From contig JAJEKV010000003.1 in assembly GCA_021234155.1 (NCBI GenBank), positions 30,057,166-30,121,165 of the forward strand: 64,000 nucleotides of DNA. Direction: 5' to 3'. Origin of the DNA: Isoetes taiwanensis. Its lineage: Eukaryota > Streptophyta > Lycopodiopsida > Isoetales > Isoetaceae. This document shows positions 1 through 10,456 of the stretch, piece after piece. Both the position numbers and the translations under genes were made by a program. The notes below the pieces were generated by a model. It saw only the letters and a program-made list of their open reading frames with translations, was not told the origin of the DNA and made no database searches. How positions within the stretch are numbered: position 1 is the first letter of the stretch; every line of letters starts with the position of its first letter.

Positions 1-1309
1 CATCTTTAGGTCCAAGTGAACTAAAGAACTCATCCATGCAACAATTATCAATGTTTACTGCTGCAAACAACTCCTTGTACTTGTTGTGAAATAAGTTTTG
101 GATATCCTCCTGCTTGGACAGCTCAAGCTGACTGTCATCTATTACTGAGACTATCCCATTGTTCATCAACCTGCTCTTGGCAGCCCTAAAGAAAAATTTG
201 GAGCTGCAATCATCCATCAAATTGACATAGAGGCCCCTATTCTTGATTGCCAAGCTCTTTGCCTCATGTTCCTCAATTAATTTGACTTTCCTTTCTAGGA
301 TTTCCTCTCTCTCTGAAGAAGAGCCGATTGATTTATCCATAAAAAGGTTTTGTCTAACCTCTTTCATTTCCAGATAAACTTCTCTTTTCTCCTGTTTCTT
401 TTTCATGCTCCATACCTTGCCCCACTGCTTAATCCAATTTTTTATCTGCTTGACCCTATTGGTGTATTCCTTCATAGAACCACTTATGTTTATGGCCTTG
501 AGGGAGCTGTAGAACCGAGTGTAGTCATCACAGAAAACTTTATTGCTCAGCAGGCTGGTATTAAACTTAAATGGGATATCAGTGGGTTTATTTTGGGGCA
601 TATAACCTGTGTCCAAGATCTGGGGGTAGTGATCAGAAATAGAATTGCTACAATCATTAGATATGGTCAGGTTATCCCATCCTGTCAAGGTTGATGTATT
701 GGTATAGTACCTGTCAAGTAAGCAGTACACCCTATCCACTCCTTTTCTTTTATTGCTCCAGGAATATGCATGTGAAGAAGAGGGAGCATGGTATATGAAA
801 TTATGAACGAGTTTTTCCCACTCCAACCTTTCACCTCTTGACATATTCAACTTTTTACCAGCCTTTTGTTCCCAAGAAGGAGTATTGTTGAAGTCACCAC
901 TTAATATCCAATTGTTGGTGTTCTGTCCTTGTAACCAATCTGACATTTCTTTCCACTGCTCCTCTCTTTCTTCAGGGGAGGTTGAGGCATATACATTAAT
1001 TATTCCAACTTGCTCCATCTCAATTTCCAAGAAAACCACCTGCCATCTGCCTGAAGGATGCAGGAAAGAACCTAACTTTTTCAGTCCAGTCCAAGAGATA
1101 CAAATCCCACCTTTAGTACCATCAGCTGGGGCCCAAATAGAATCCCCACTAGGGAAGATCCATTCACCCAGTTTTGAGGCCTCAAAGGCTGGAAGCCTGT
1201 GCTCCTGCAACAAGATTATATCTGCCTTCATCTCTTTAAGAGCGATAAGAGCCCTTTTCCTTTTTAAAGGACCCTTTATTCCTCTCAAATTCCAAGTAAT
1301 TATCTTCAT
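1..1309 (-). CDS. L1-type LINE ORF2, endonuclease part (cut by window edge)
   Basis: Read on the minus strand, an uninterrupted frame runs from an ATG at 1309 to base 1 and leaves the window. The product begins MKIITWNLRGIKGP, the usual start of the apurinic-type endonuclease of plant L1 elements, which nicks target DNA before reverse transcription. Visible endonuclease signatures are LLQEHRL near residue 36 (catalytic Glu), GDFN near 137 and SDHYP near 224, in the right order and spacing. The reverse transcriptase would lie beyond the window. The ATG overlaps the stop of the preceding ORF1 as ATGA (1306-1309), which supports this start and suggests termination-reinitiation. About 436 codons are open with no stop, so the element may be young. 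Confidence 0.9.
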   Translation of the reverse strand, partial: MKIITWNLRGIKGPLKRKRALIALKEMKADIILLQEHRLPAFEASKLGEWIFPSGDSIWAPADGTKGGICISWTGLKKLGSFLHPSGRWQVVFLEIEMEQVGIINVYASTSPEEREEQWKEMSDWLQGQNTNNWILSGDFNNTPSWEQKAGKKLNMSRGERLEWEKLVHNFIYHAPSSSHAYSWSNKRKGVDRVYCLLDRYYTNTSTLTGWDNLTISNDCSNSISDHYPQILDTGYMPQNKPTDIPFKFNTSLLSNKVFCDDYTRFYSSLKAINISGSMKEYTNRVKQIKNWIKQWGKVWSMKKKQEKREVYLEMKEVRQNLFMDKSIGSSSEREEILERKVKLIEEHEAKSLAIKNRGLYVNLMDDCSSKFFFRAAKSRLMNNGIVSVIDDSQLELSKQEDIQNLFHNKYKELFAAVNIDNCCMDEFFSSLGPKD

Positions 1310-3447
1310 TGTACTTTGGCGCTTCTTGTAACAGGCCCATCTGCTCTAGGAGTATAGACCTTTTTCTTCCTTTTGGTGCTTTGGGGAAGTGGGAGTGGAG
1401 TAGCAAAGGATAAATCATTTTCTTCACCTTCACTACCATCTTCATCATCCCAAAACCTACCCGACAATTTAGATGATGGATCTTTCAATTCCCTAATCTG
1501 TGCAGCTGGAGTCTTGAATAATTCTCTTTCCACTGACTCCCCAGCTCTTTCCTTAACCAATTCTTGGCCAGAAGGGCTTAAAGTTCTCCTGGTATGCTCA
1601 CAACAAGTTCCCTGGCCAGCTGGCGACCCCTCTTGGCCAGCTGGGCTTAGAGGTCTACTGGTGTGAACATAACCAGTTCCCTGGCCTTCTGGAGTTACAA
1701 GCCTTTGGGTAAGTTCAATATTTTGGTCAACAAATTCAGTTTGGGACTCCACCTGACACAAGTCTTTTACTGGAGCATCTACCACTTCTGATTCAGGTTC
1801 CATATTAGGAGGAGTGATATGTATTGGCACACACACATCAGACCTACCTGCCACTGGGTCCTTAGGGAAAAGTTCTATAACTGGGAGTGGTGAGTCAATG
1901 GCACCTTTATCCTGGGACACCAACAGGATCTTGGGTGAACTAGGTTCCCCTTTTTCTTTGTACCCAAAGGACTCCTCAGAAGAGGAGTACTCTACCTCTC
2001 GAGGTATCCCATTATCCTTTATCTTGATAGATAAGGATCTAGTCACTTCTGGCGATTTATCCCTCATTACTTCTTTTCCTTTAGAGCCCGGATTATTTAA
2101 GACTTTGACCTTGGCAGAGTCCTCTTGAAATTGCACCTTTTTTTTCCATTCACTTCTCATTTTCCTCTCCATTTGTCTACCGGATTCCACCCTTGCCTTC
2201 TCCTTCTCCATGTCTTCTTTAATTTTCTGTCTCCTTCTTTTTCTTTTCTCACTTCCATTCCTGTTCTGTCTATCATTTCTTCCTTTGTTAGGAGTGATCC
2301 AAACACCCTCTTTCTGCCTTTCTACATTCTGTCCCTTTGGAGGTTCTCGTTCCCCTCGACAAACTTTCCCGCCATGCAATCTAATTCCACAGGCAGAACA
2401 CGGCTGAGGAAGACCTTGCCATGCCAATTTCAGTGACTTGGGCTTACCAAAGTAGTCCACGAAGTCAATGGCTTCCGGGATTGGCTTAAGAATATCTATT
2501 TGGGCCCAAACTCTCGGAGCTTTGTCCTGAGAAATTTCCCAACTGATAACGTTACCAGTTTGTTGGAAAAGTGTTTGAAGAGATTGTTCATTCCAATACA
2601 TGGGGTTTAGCCCTTGTAAGGAAGTCCATGCCGGATGGAATAGTTCTGAAAAGCCTTGAGGATCGAAAGTCGGGTACCATTTCTGGAAGAAGAATTGAGT
2701 ATTGGCCTTCGAAATGGTGCCCTGTTTTAGGAGAAAGGAAGCTGTTTGACTATTCCCGCATTCCACCATAAAAAAAGGGAAATCTATCCAATAGACACTG
2801 TTGATAGCGACCCCACAATCCATTTTTTCTATTTCCCCTTTAATATACTGCAATCTTACTCCCTCATGACGAATACAGCCTATCAGACCTCTGGACTTTA
2901 AAAACTTGAGCTTACTTTCTACTGCAGCATTCCTAAGAGGCTTACCCACAAATACCGGCTCTTTAACTGTCAGCAGCTCCTTTCGCACGTCTTCCTGAAC
3001 CTGATTTGCATACTCCAAAATTTGGCTGACTGCTTCCTTTTGCCTCTGCAGCGTACCAACTCCGGAAGAGCGTCTTGTATTCACCATATCTGAGATCGAC
3101 GTGAGAAAATCCCCGAACACAATAAACTCCTTCACCTTCTCACCCTTCTCTATTGCTGCCAAATGGTTCGTAATTTCCCTAATTTGATCGTACCCTTTTT
3201 TACTAAGGGTACGGATCAAATCTATCAATTCCTCTGCCTTGGCTTCAATTTTTTCATTATTCCCCTCTGTCCCTATCTTTCCCTTTTCCATATGGTCTGC
3301 CATCATTTGCACATTTCCCAAGAACTGACCCTCCTGCCCTTTCTGCTGCATATCACCCGACATACTAACCCCTGTCCCAGACAACTGATTTTTTATTATT
3401 TTTTCTGATCTTACTATCCCACTTTCCAAACTACCACCTAAACCCAC
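1306..3447 (-). CDS. L1-type LINE ORF1 (DUF4283-like plus CCHC knuckle), 713 aa
   Basis: RNA-binding chaperone ORF of a plant L1 retrotransposon. The first 180 residues are charged and helical. A DUF4283-like domain follows, roughly 190-345, with patterns such as VRLQYIKGEIEK, WEISQDKAPRVWAQID and LAWQGLPQPC. It runs directly into one zinc knuckle near residue 350, CSACGIRLHGGKVC, which fits C-x2-C-x4-H-x4-C. The C-terminal half is a low-complexity, Lys/Arg- and Ser/Pro-rich tail. This order (DUF4283, knuckle, long tail) is standard for plant LINE ORF1. The stop overlaps the ORF2 start. No frame damage is seen. The exact N-terminus is uncertain because another small ORF lies 14 bases upstream. 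Confidence 0.85.
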   Translation of the reverse strand: MGLGGSLESGIVRSEKIIKNQLSGTGVSMSGDMQQKGQEGQFLGNVQMMADHMEKGKIGTEGNNEKIEAKAEELIDLIRTLSKKGYDQIREITNHLAAIEKGEKVKEFIVFGDFLTSISDMVNTRRSSGVGTLQRQKEAVSQILEYANQVQEDVRKELLTVKEPVFVGKPLRNAAVESKLKFLKSRGLIGCIRHEGVRLQYIKGEIEKMDCGVAINSVYWIDFPFFMVECGNSQTASFLLKQGTISKANTQFFFQKWYPTFDPQGFSELFHPAWTSLQGLNPMYWNEQSLQTLFQQTGNVISWEISQDKAPRVWAQIDILKPIPEAIDFVDYFGKPKSLKLAWQGLPQPCSACGIRLHGGKVCRGEREPPKGQNVERQKEGVWITPNKGRNDRQNRNGSEKRKRRRQKIKEDMEKEKARVESGRQMERKMRSEWKKKVQFQEDSAKVKVLNNPGSKGKEVMRDKSPEVTRSLSIKIKDNGIPREVEYSSSEESFGYKEKGEPSSPKILLVSQDKGAIDSPLPVIELFPKDPVAGRSDVCVPIHITPPNMEPESEVVDAPVKDLCQVESQTEFVDQNIELTQRLVTPEGQGTGYVHTSRPLSPAGQEGSPAGQGTCCEHTRRTLSPSGQELVKERAGESVERELFKTPAAQIRELKDPSSKLSGRFWDDEDGSEGEENDLSFATPLPLPQSTKRKKKVYTPRADGPVTRSAKVQ

Positions 3448-3461
3448 TGATAACCAAAGAC

Positions 3462-3737
3462 CTAACTGTAAACCTTCACCACAATTTTACTATCAGTCCA
3501 AGAACAATGTGTGTGGAAGATACCCGCTGCACTGGCATTTCTATCACCTATAAACTCACCTAGCCACGATTCAAGAAGCAACACCTCAGATTGAGGCACT
3601 AAAGAAAAGATTGGAGAAAATAGCTCTTCAGGGAAGAATCTATTATACACCAGACTCTCCCATAGTCGTGCTCCTTCTCCTTCAAGCCATCCACAAGAGA
3701 ATCGCTCTCCCTGGATCAGAACCGTGAAGAACTTCAT
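3462..3737 (-). CDS. Small ORF upstream of LINE ORF1 (91 aa)
   Basis: An ATG-started ORF of 91 codons ends 14 bases before the ORF1 ATG on the same strand. Its start reads MKFFTVLIQGERFSCGW, and the composition looks protein-like (Trp, Phe and acidic residues). I do not recognise a domain. It could be a leader ORF of the LINE, the original N-terminus of ORF1 separated by a frameshift, or chance. Its position just inside the probable 5' end of the element favours a leader or a detached N-terminus. Confidence 0.4.
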   Translation of the reverse strand: MKFFTVLIQGERFSCGWLEGEGARLWESLVYNRFFPEELFSPIFSLVPQSEVLLLESWLGEFIGDRNASAAGIFHTHCSWTDSKIVVKVYS

Positions 3738-5280
3738 GGCTTAGGGTATGGTAGGCGCTGTTCTTCCCGCCCAGACGTATAATATGGCTGGCCTTGTTAA
3801 CATTCGTAATCAACCTGCAACAGAAGGCAATAGTAGTACCATGCTTCTATCTCCTCCTCAACGAGGTGCTCATGAACGAGAATTACGTGAGATAATAAAG
3901 AAAATGATGTATGCATTTGATCCACTTGTATTTCTTTTGGGAAACCTAAGTTCTGTTAATGCATTACAATATAAATAGGCAGTTGGACAACTTCGAGATG
4001 CAAATGAGGTTCGTTTTTGGTGAGGTCTCCTCTGTTTTGTTGCTAAGCTCTTTGGGGTTTGGTTATGGCGCCTCAAATGTTTTGCAAGTTAGATATTACC
4101 AGCCTTGGATATAATAATTGGACTTCAACTAGATCAATAGGGAAAACATGCAGGAGTTGAACCTATATTCTTGCCATATGTTTCAGTGCCCATGGGATAA
4201 AAAGTTGTTGCTTTTAATTATGGGGGCATTAACATAACATCTAACAATGTTTGCATCCACGGAGCAAGGGGGCCTTAACATAACATCTAACAATGTATTG
4301 AGTTAGGAAACAATGTATTGAGTTAGGCATTCGATTGTTTATGTGAAATTGCAATGACTAATGAAATCCATGTTGCATCACTATATCTTTAGCATGTTGA
4401 GTGGAGAAGATGATCTGAACAACAAAACACTATGGAGAGAGGAGGAGACGCAGCAAGCAACGGAGGAGCAAGAAACTTGTGTCTATATCTAATGGTCTTG
4501 TCGTATCCCACAAAGGCATCCCTTAAAAATAACATAAGATCTTTAAAGAGATTTCCAGGATCTTTCATTCCTATCCTCTGCTTCGACATTTTTTCCATAC
4601 CACAGTGTGATGATAAAATTCAATAGGGCTAAGGCCAGCTAAGAAAGAACTTCCGATTAGTCCTTCCTGTTCCGGAAGCTCGCTTGTCTGTTAAGATTTG
4701 GGTCTTCTAGATAATAATTCTCTCATCAAAGAGCATTTATTATACATGGGGAATTCATATGTTTCCGTGGGGTCTCTCCCCAGTGTTTTAATTCTGCAAA
4801 GAATGGTGCGCAGAGTGAGGAAGGGTGTCATAATCAGGATTAAACCGTCCACTGGTCTGCTTGCTGGCAAAAGCTTTTTGTTTTGGGCGTATGCGTTTGT
4901 CAGGGGCTGTCGCAGAGACCCAAATAGCATGGTCTAGGTGTATTGTAAAGCATCTTATATGTTACAGCTTCTCCTGGACGTTAAAATTCCATCGTCATCA
5001 CCCACCCCCTCCATGTGAAAACTGGCTCGGACATTACCGTGGACATATGGCTAAGTGTATGGTTAAGAAACATGGAGGGAAGAAATTTTTTTAAGGCTAA
5101 GGGTTTGAACAGGCAAAAATGGTGGATATATAACGTGTTTGCTTACTAAATTAAGGTCATTTTTATTTTGGAAAAAACGTCACCCTTTATCACCACTACA
5201 CCACAGATGCTTTGTATGGCGGCAGCTCCTCTGCCTCCCAATGCAAGAATTTGATCCTATTATGCATCAGTTATGATCAG
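3738..5280. other. Intergenic stretch with gene-like scraps, no gene assigned
   Basis: Between the LINE and the copia element no complete gene is recognised. The plus strand at 3748-3978 has a 76-codon ORF (contains LREIIKKMMYAFDPL) that continues past a TAG as AVGQLRDANEVRF, with a GTGAG splice-donor-like site after it, so it may be an exon fragment of an unidentified gene. Around 4220-4325 two short direct repeats occur (TTAACATAACATCTAACAAT twice, ACAATGTATTGAGTTAGG twice). The rest shows no pattern I can name. Confidence 0.3.
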
Positions 5281-5285
5281 TCTAC

Positions 5286-6032
5286 TGTTGGAATTCATAT
5301 CATAATATATATATTATTTGATCCTTGAAGTTGTAATGACAGATGAGTTAGATCATTGAGAATATCTGTGCACAGTTGAGAAGACAGAGACACATGCAGT
5401 GGTTAAGTATTTTACAAGAGTACATTTGCAGGCAGTTGTTGATTGACACTAGGTCAACATTCGACCTAGGTAAATACTTAACCTAGTTGCTATGGTCTTG
5501 TGTGAACCATGAAATACAGCCAATGGTTTATTATGAAATAAAGAAAGGCAGCAAACCATTGGAAATGAAATAGAGAATATTCGAAAGCAGAACGAGATCC
5601 ATGGAGCCATTTTTAGTTTGAATGGATTCGGTCCAATACTGTGCATCCATGATCCGGGATTATGCTAACGGTATGGCAACACCGCCGGACCGTGTAGATA
5701 AAAATAAGAAGTAGGATCAATTTGAAGATACACGAGGTTAAGGAGATAGCAGGGGCGATCTCATTGAGGCTAAAGTTCTTCATCGAAAAATTGGTAATAT
5801 CTATTGATACAGTGTTACATATAATGAAATGAAGAGTATACCTATAAGTGAAATGGTCATAAAATAACTTTTGGCATTATGAATGATAATCTATTCTCAT
5901 GAGTTTAAGTTAAGTTGTTCATGCAATAAGATTTGCATTGATATAAGTGGTGTTGAACTAGAAATTGTTCTAATGCAAATTTATGCAAGTAGAAGGTGAA
6001 TATCCATTGTTCTTGATCTTGAATTTCTAACA
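5286..6032 (+). repeat. 5' LTR of copia element
   Basis: 747 bp, TG...CA ends. It differs from the 3' LTR by a single T/A about 30 bases in. It would carry promoter and polyadenylation signals, but I cannot place them confidently. Confidence 0.95.
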
Positions 6033-6033
6033 T

Positions 6034-6045
6034 TGGTATCAGAGC
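6034..6045 (+). other. Primer-binding site (initiator Met-tRNA)
   Basis: TGGTATCAGAGC begins two bases after the LTR end. This is the typical plant copia/gypsy primer-binding sequence, complementary to the 3' end of initiator methionine tRNA. Confidence 0.9.
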
Positions 6046-6060
6046 CAGGTTAAGTTTCAA

Positions 6061-7605
6061 ATGGCAAGCAGATTTGGTGCAGGGCTGCTGAATGCCATTG
6101 ATGTGTTTAAGGGTGATTCAGGCTTCCAAGTTTGGAAGGAGAAAATCAAACATGTGCTTCAAGTTGAGGGCCTGTGGGAAATAGTAGAACCAGGGGACAA
6201 GGGAGTAAGAACAGGCAGAACCACTAGAGTTGCTGCTGAAGGAAGTTCGAGCTCAGTAAATGCTGGAGATGCTGCTGAAGCAGAAGAAGTTACTTCTGCA
6301 AAGGAAGATGGAACTAGTCAGGTTGCCAAGGTTAGAGAAGCACAAGGAATAATTATGAGCAAGGTTAGCTCAAGCATTGTGTTGAAAATTAGAGGTATGC
6401 ATCCTAGTGAGATGTGGAGTTATATGTTATTGAATTATGAGGAAAAGACATCCTCACAAATAGATGTACTCGAGAATGAGTTAAGAAGGCTGAGGTTTCA
6501 TGAAAAAGATAATGTTAATGATTTCTTCCAAACCTTTGACAATATTGTTGCTGATTTAGAAGGAGCAGGAGTCTTCTACACTCAACAACAGCAGGTCTTG
6601 GCAATCTCCAGAGCAGTAACAAGTATGGGAAATATAGCAATCTTTATCAGGACTTTGGCCAAGACTAGAATAGAGGCTGAAAGGATGTTAAAAACAGAGA
6701 TTGAGCAGAATAAAGTGATGGAGGAGGAAGAAACTTCTCAAGTGTTGTTTGCAAAAAGCAAAGGTAAGGAAGATAACAGGAAAAGAGGGAAACTTGGTCC
6801 TTGTTACAACTGTAACCAATATGGACACTTAAAAATTGATTGTCCCTCAATGACAAAAGAAATTAATTGTTACAACTGTGGGGGGCGAGGGCATTTTGCA
6901 TCAAATTGCTCATCTCCAAAGGTCTTTAGAGGTAAAGATAAAGGAACTAGAGGAAATCAAACTGTGAGAGGCAGAGGTAGGGGAAGATTCAGGAAAAACG
7001 TAGAGGCAAATGTAGCAGAAGAAGTGATTCTTGAAGAGGATCCTGATGCTGAAGAAGATGAGGTAAGGGAAGCTTTAATTGCTAGTCATGATAAAGTTAT
7101 TGACAATGATTTTCTGATTTTAGATAGTGGAGCAGAAAGATCCATTGCATGCAACCCGAAAATCTTAAAAGGGAAAAAGGGGAGTTTGGGAGGACATATA
7201 CAGGTTGGAAATGGAGATCTACAAAGGATTGAAGACGTTGGCATGCTGGAACTCTTTGATCTAAATGGCAGAATAGTACATTTACAAAATGTTTTGTGTG
7301 TTCCCAGCCTAGTTAGAAATTTAATTTCTATTTCTCAGCTGGTTGACATGGGTTTGAGAGTAGTATTTGAAAGAACTCATTGTAAGGTGTTTGATGGAAA
7401 TGAATTGAAGTTTTTTGGAAGAAGAGTTGGCAATCTTTTTGGAATTAATGTTCGCCATATAGAAAGTATTAACTTGTCATTAATTCCAAGCTTAGTGACA
7501 TGGCATGAAAGGCTCGGACATACAAACTTTAAAAATCTTGAATTTATGGTGAAGCAAGGAATAATTGAGGCAGCAGACAAGCAAAATGTAAAATCACATA
7601 TGTAG
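6061..7605 (+). CDS. Copia gag-protease with start of integrase (514 aa)
   Basis: The ATG at 6061 sits 28 bases past the 5' LTR. Residues 1-240 match the UBN2/copia gag layout (FKGDSGFQVWKEKIKHVL near the start, LRRLRFHEKDNVNDFF mid-way). Two CCHC zinc knuckles follow near 248-261 (CYNCNQYGHLKIDC) and 270-283 (CYNCGGRGHFASNC); most copia gags have one. LDSGAERS near 354 is the aspartic protease site (usual form DSGAT/S). TWHERLGHTN near 480 starts the GAG-pre-integrase domain. The frame then ends at a TAG at 7603, inside the HHCC zinc region where the canonical protein continues, so this is a truncated product of a damaged polyprotein. Confidence 0.9.
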   Translation: MASRFGAGLLNAIDVFKGDSGFQVWKEKIKHVLQVEGLWEIVEPGDKGVRTGRTTRVAAEGSSSSVNAGDAAEAEEVTSAKEDGTSQVAKVREAQGIIMSKVSSSIVLKIRGMHPSEMWSYMLLNYEEKTSSQIDVLENELRRLRFHEKDNVNDFFQTFDNIVADLEGAGVFYTQQQQVLAISRAVTSMGNIAIFIRTLAKTRIEAERMLKTEIEQNKVMEEEETSQVLFAKSKGKEDNRKRGKLGPCYNCNQYGHLKIDCPSMTKEINCYNCGGRGHFASNCSSPKVFRGKDKGTRGNQTVRGRGRGRFRKNVEANVAEEVILEEDPDAEEDEVREALIASHDKVIDNDFLILDSGAERSIACNPKILKGKKGSLGGHIQVGNGDLQRIEDVGMLELFDLNGRIVHLQNVLCVPSLVRNLISISQLVDMGLRVVFERTHCKVFDGNELKFFGRRVGNLFGINVRHIESINLSLIPSLVTWHERLGHTNFKNLEFMVKQGIIEAADKQNVKSHM

Positions 7606-7612
7606 AGGTTGC

Positions 7613-8480
7613 ATGCTGGGCAAACATTCTAGATTACCATTTTCAAAGGCAAAGGGTAGAGCAAATGAAATTCTTGGTTTAATTCATACTGATCTCTGTG
7701 GCCCATTAAATATCAGAGGTATAACAGGGAAAAGATATTTCATAACCTTTGTTGATGATTATAGTAGAAAAACAAGGTTGTATTGCTTAAGAACAAAGGA
7801 CCAGGCATTTGAAGCTTTTAAATTGTTTGCAACAGAAGTTGAGTGTGAAACAGGGAAAAATATCAAATGTGTCAGGTCTGATAGAGGAGGGGAATACATG
7901 TCTGGTAAGTTTATTAGGTATTGCATGGAGAAGGGCATCAAAAGACAATACACGTGCAGCCATACACCCCAACAGAATGGGGTAGCAGAGAGAAAGAACA
8001 AGACAATATTAAATGCAACAAGATCCATGTTGAAACATGCTGGGTTGCCAAATTTTCTCTGGGAAGAGGCAAATCAAAACGCAAAGGCAAATACAAAATT
8101 TATTACCATCCAAAAGCCTAGAAGGAAAATGTTCAGAACTAGTTTGGTCAGGGAAGCAGCCAAACTTTGATATGTTCAAGGCATATGGTTGTCTTGGATA
8201 TACACATGTACCACAAACAGACAAGATTTAAGTTGATGACAGTCCATCATAACCTATTTAGTTGGTTATGATGACCATTCCAAAGGCTATAGGATGTATG
8301 ATCCTTTAAAAAGGAAAATATTAGTAAGCAGGGACGTGACATTTGAGGAGGATGTTTTATATAGACCATCAATAAAGGAGGAAAATAAGGAGGAGACATT
8401 TGCAGAAGTAGAGCACTCAAATGAGAACAAAGGAGACATAGACTCAGAAATTGATGACATTGAAAAATCATGCCGATAAA
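7613..8480 (+). pseudogene. Copia integrase core, frame-broken
   Basis: Continues the polyprotein in a shifted frame after the stop at 7603. The integrase triad context is visible: HTDLCGPL, RSDRGGEY and NGVAERKN. After NFLWEEAN near 8070 the frame is lost. The rest of the domain reappears in other frames as KQPNFDMFKAYGCLGY near 8150-8200 and then VGYDDHSKGYRMYDP near 8262-8306, with an intervening stop. The acidic linker to reverse transcriptase is also broken (stop near 8477). At least two indels are required. Confidence 0.85.
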
Positions 8481-8676
8481 GAAGGGAACTTTGAAACAGA
8501 AGAAAATGATGAAACTCAAATTGAAGATGATACACAAATACATGATCAAGTTAAGAAAAGGAAAGGTGAAGGGGAAAGATTACAACAGGAGGTCAATATT
8601 GATGTACAGAAATATGGCAGGAGAAATGATGGGAAAAGCAAAGAAAGTTACGTAACCCAAATGCTTTAAAGGAAAA

Positions 8677-10266
8677 ATGCAGGAAGTCCATATGGTTTTG
8701 GAATCAGGAGTACCTGAAAGCTTTGATGAAGCAATTAATTCATCTGATAGTCAGAATTGGAAAGATGCAATGATAGCAGAAATGGAGTCATTTGAGAGAA
8801 CATCCACTTATGAATTGGTGGATTTGCCAAAGGGGAAAACTGCAATTGGAAACAAATGGGTTTTCAAACTAAAGGTTAATGCTGATGGGAGTCCCAAGTA
8901 CAAAGCAAGATTAGTAGCACAAGGGTACTCACAGAAAAGAGGAGTTGATTTCGATGAAACATACTCACCTGTAGTTAAGCTAACAAGTATTAGAATTATT
9001 ATTGCTATTTCTAATGCTCTGAATCTTGATTTGCATCACATGGATGTATGCACTGCTTTTCTTAATGCAGATTTAGAGGAAGAGGTCTACATGAAACAAG
9101 CTTTAGGCTTCGAGACTGGAAAAGAGAAGGTATGGAGATTAAAGAAAGCAGTTTATGGCTTAAAACAATCCCCAAGGCAATGGTATTTTTGCATTGATGG
9201 TTTCCTAAAGGAACAAAATTTTACAAAGTTGGCAAATGATGGGAATGTATACCTATTAAGAGAAGGGAAAGATTTTTGCATAATTGCAATATATGTCGAT
9301 GATTGCATCTTGGCTGCTAACAGTATGGTATTTTTGAATGAGTGCAAGGAAAAACTCAAGAACAGATATAAAATGACAGATCTGGGAGAGTTATCAAAAT
9401 TCTTGGGAGTAGAAGTGAAAAGGGACAGAAGAAATATGAAGATTTCTTTAAATCAAGGTAAATATATTGAATCTGTTTTGGAAAAATTCAATATGCTAGA
9501 ATGCAATGCAGTGAAAACTCCTATTGTGGCTGGAACAAAATTGTCAAAGGAGTTATGTCCTAAAAATGAAAAAGAAAGGGAGAAAATGAGTAAAGTGCCA
9601 TATAGGCAATTAGTGGGAAGTCTCTTGTTTATTGCCAACAACACAAGGCCTGACATAGCATACATAGTAAATGTCTTAAGCAGATATAATAACAATCCAG
9701 GATATGCACACTGGTTGGCAGCTAAAAAGGTTTTGAGATTTCTGAAGGGAACAAAGGATACAGGAATCATATACTGTTCAAAGGATTTGAAATTAAAATG
9801 CTATAGTGATGCTGACTGGTGTGGAGATCCAGATGAACGAAAATCTACATCAGGGTACATTCTAATATTGGGAGGAGCACCAATAAGTTGGAGGAGCAAA
9901 AAACAGTCATCAATAGCTTTATCCACAGCAGAATCTGAATATGCATCAACCACATTGGCAGCAAAGGAAGTTATTTGGACTAGGAGATTGCTAAGTGAAT
10001 TAGAAATAAACCAGGGAGAAAGTACAGAATTGTTGTGTGATAACCAGAGTTGCATAGCTATGGCCAAAAATCCTGTACTGCACGAAAGAACCAAACATAT
10101 AGAGATGGAAATGCACTATATTAGAGATATGGTGAATAAAGGGTTTATCCAGTTAAATTACATAAAGTCAGAGGATCAGCTTGCTGACATAATGACAAAG
10201 GCGTTGAGTAAAACCAGATTTCAGAAGTTATCAACACACTTAAATTGCAAAGATACCAGGTTATGA
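8677..10266 (+). CDS. Copia reverse transcriptase and RNase H (529 aa)
   Basis: Open for 529 codons. The reverse transcriptase starts with NKWVFKLKVNADGSP and KARLVAQGYSQ, continues through MDVCTAFLNADLEE, and has the catalytic IYVDD box near residues 205-209. RNase H is shown by SDADWCGDPDERKSTSGY near 376 and by the later ALSTAESEY and HERTKHIEM blocks. All blocks are in order and near full length. The ATG at 8677 is simply the first in this frame after a stop; the natural protein would be a polyprotein piece. The domain alone looks functional, while the upstream polyprotein is broken. Confidence 0.9.
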   Translation: MQEVHMVLESGVPESFDEAINSSDSQNWKDAMIAEMESFERTSTYELVDLPKGKTAIGNKWVFKLKVNADGSPKYKARLVAQGYSQKRGVDFDETYSPVVKLTSIRIIIAISNALNLDLHHMDVCTAFLNADLEEEVYMKQALGFETGKEKVWRLKKAVYGLKQSPRQWYFCIDGFLKEQNFTKLANDGNVYLLREGKDFCIIAIYVDDCILAANSMVFLNECKEKLKNRYKMTDLGELSKFLGVEVKRDRRNMKISLNQGKYIESVLEKFNMLECNAVKTPIVAGTKLSKELCPKNEKEREKMSKVPYRQLVGSLLFIANNTRPDIAYIVNVLSRYNNNPGYAHWLAAKKVLRFLKGTKDTGIIYCSKDLKLKCYSDADWCGDPDERKSTSGYILILGGAPISWRSKKQSSIALSTAESEYASTTLAAKEVIWTRRLLSELEINQGESTELLCDNQSCIAMAKNPVLHERTKHIEMEMHYIRDMVNKGFIQLNYIKSEDQLADIMTKALSKTRFQKLSTHLNCKDTRL

Positions 10267-10304
10267 CACAGGAGGAAGATAAATTCTTATGACTCATTAT
10301 GTGA

Positions 10305-10456
10305 AAAAGGGGAACAGTTAACAGGTTCAACTTAAGGCAACAATTATGTTGAAAGGGGAACAGTTAACAGGTTGGAACAGTTAACAGGTTCAACTTAAGG
10401 TATCAATTGTGTTAAACAAGAATGATGAACTTGCATATTATGATATGAAAGGGGAA
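10305..10456 (+). repeat. Short repeats and polypurine tract before 3' LTR
   Basis: GGGGAACAGTTAACAGGTT recurs at about 10309 and 10356, with a shorter copy at 10374; the longer copies are followed by CAACTTAAGG in two places. The final AAAGGGGAA at 10448-10456 abuts the 3' LTR and is the plus-strand primer (polypurine tract). Similar AAAGGGGAA motifs begin the upstream repeats, so the tract itself seems to have been duplicated. Confidence 0.75.
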
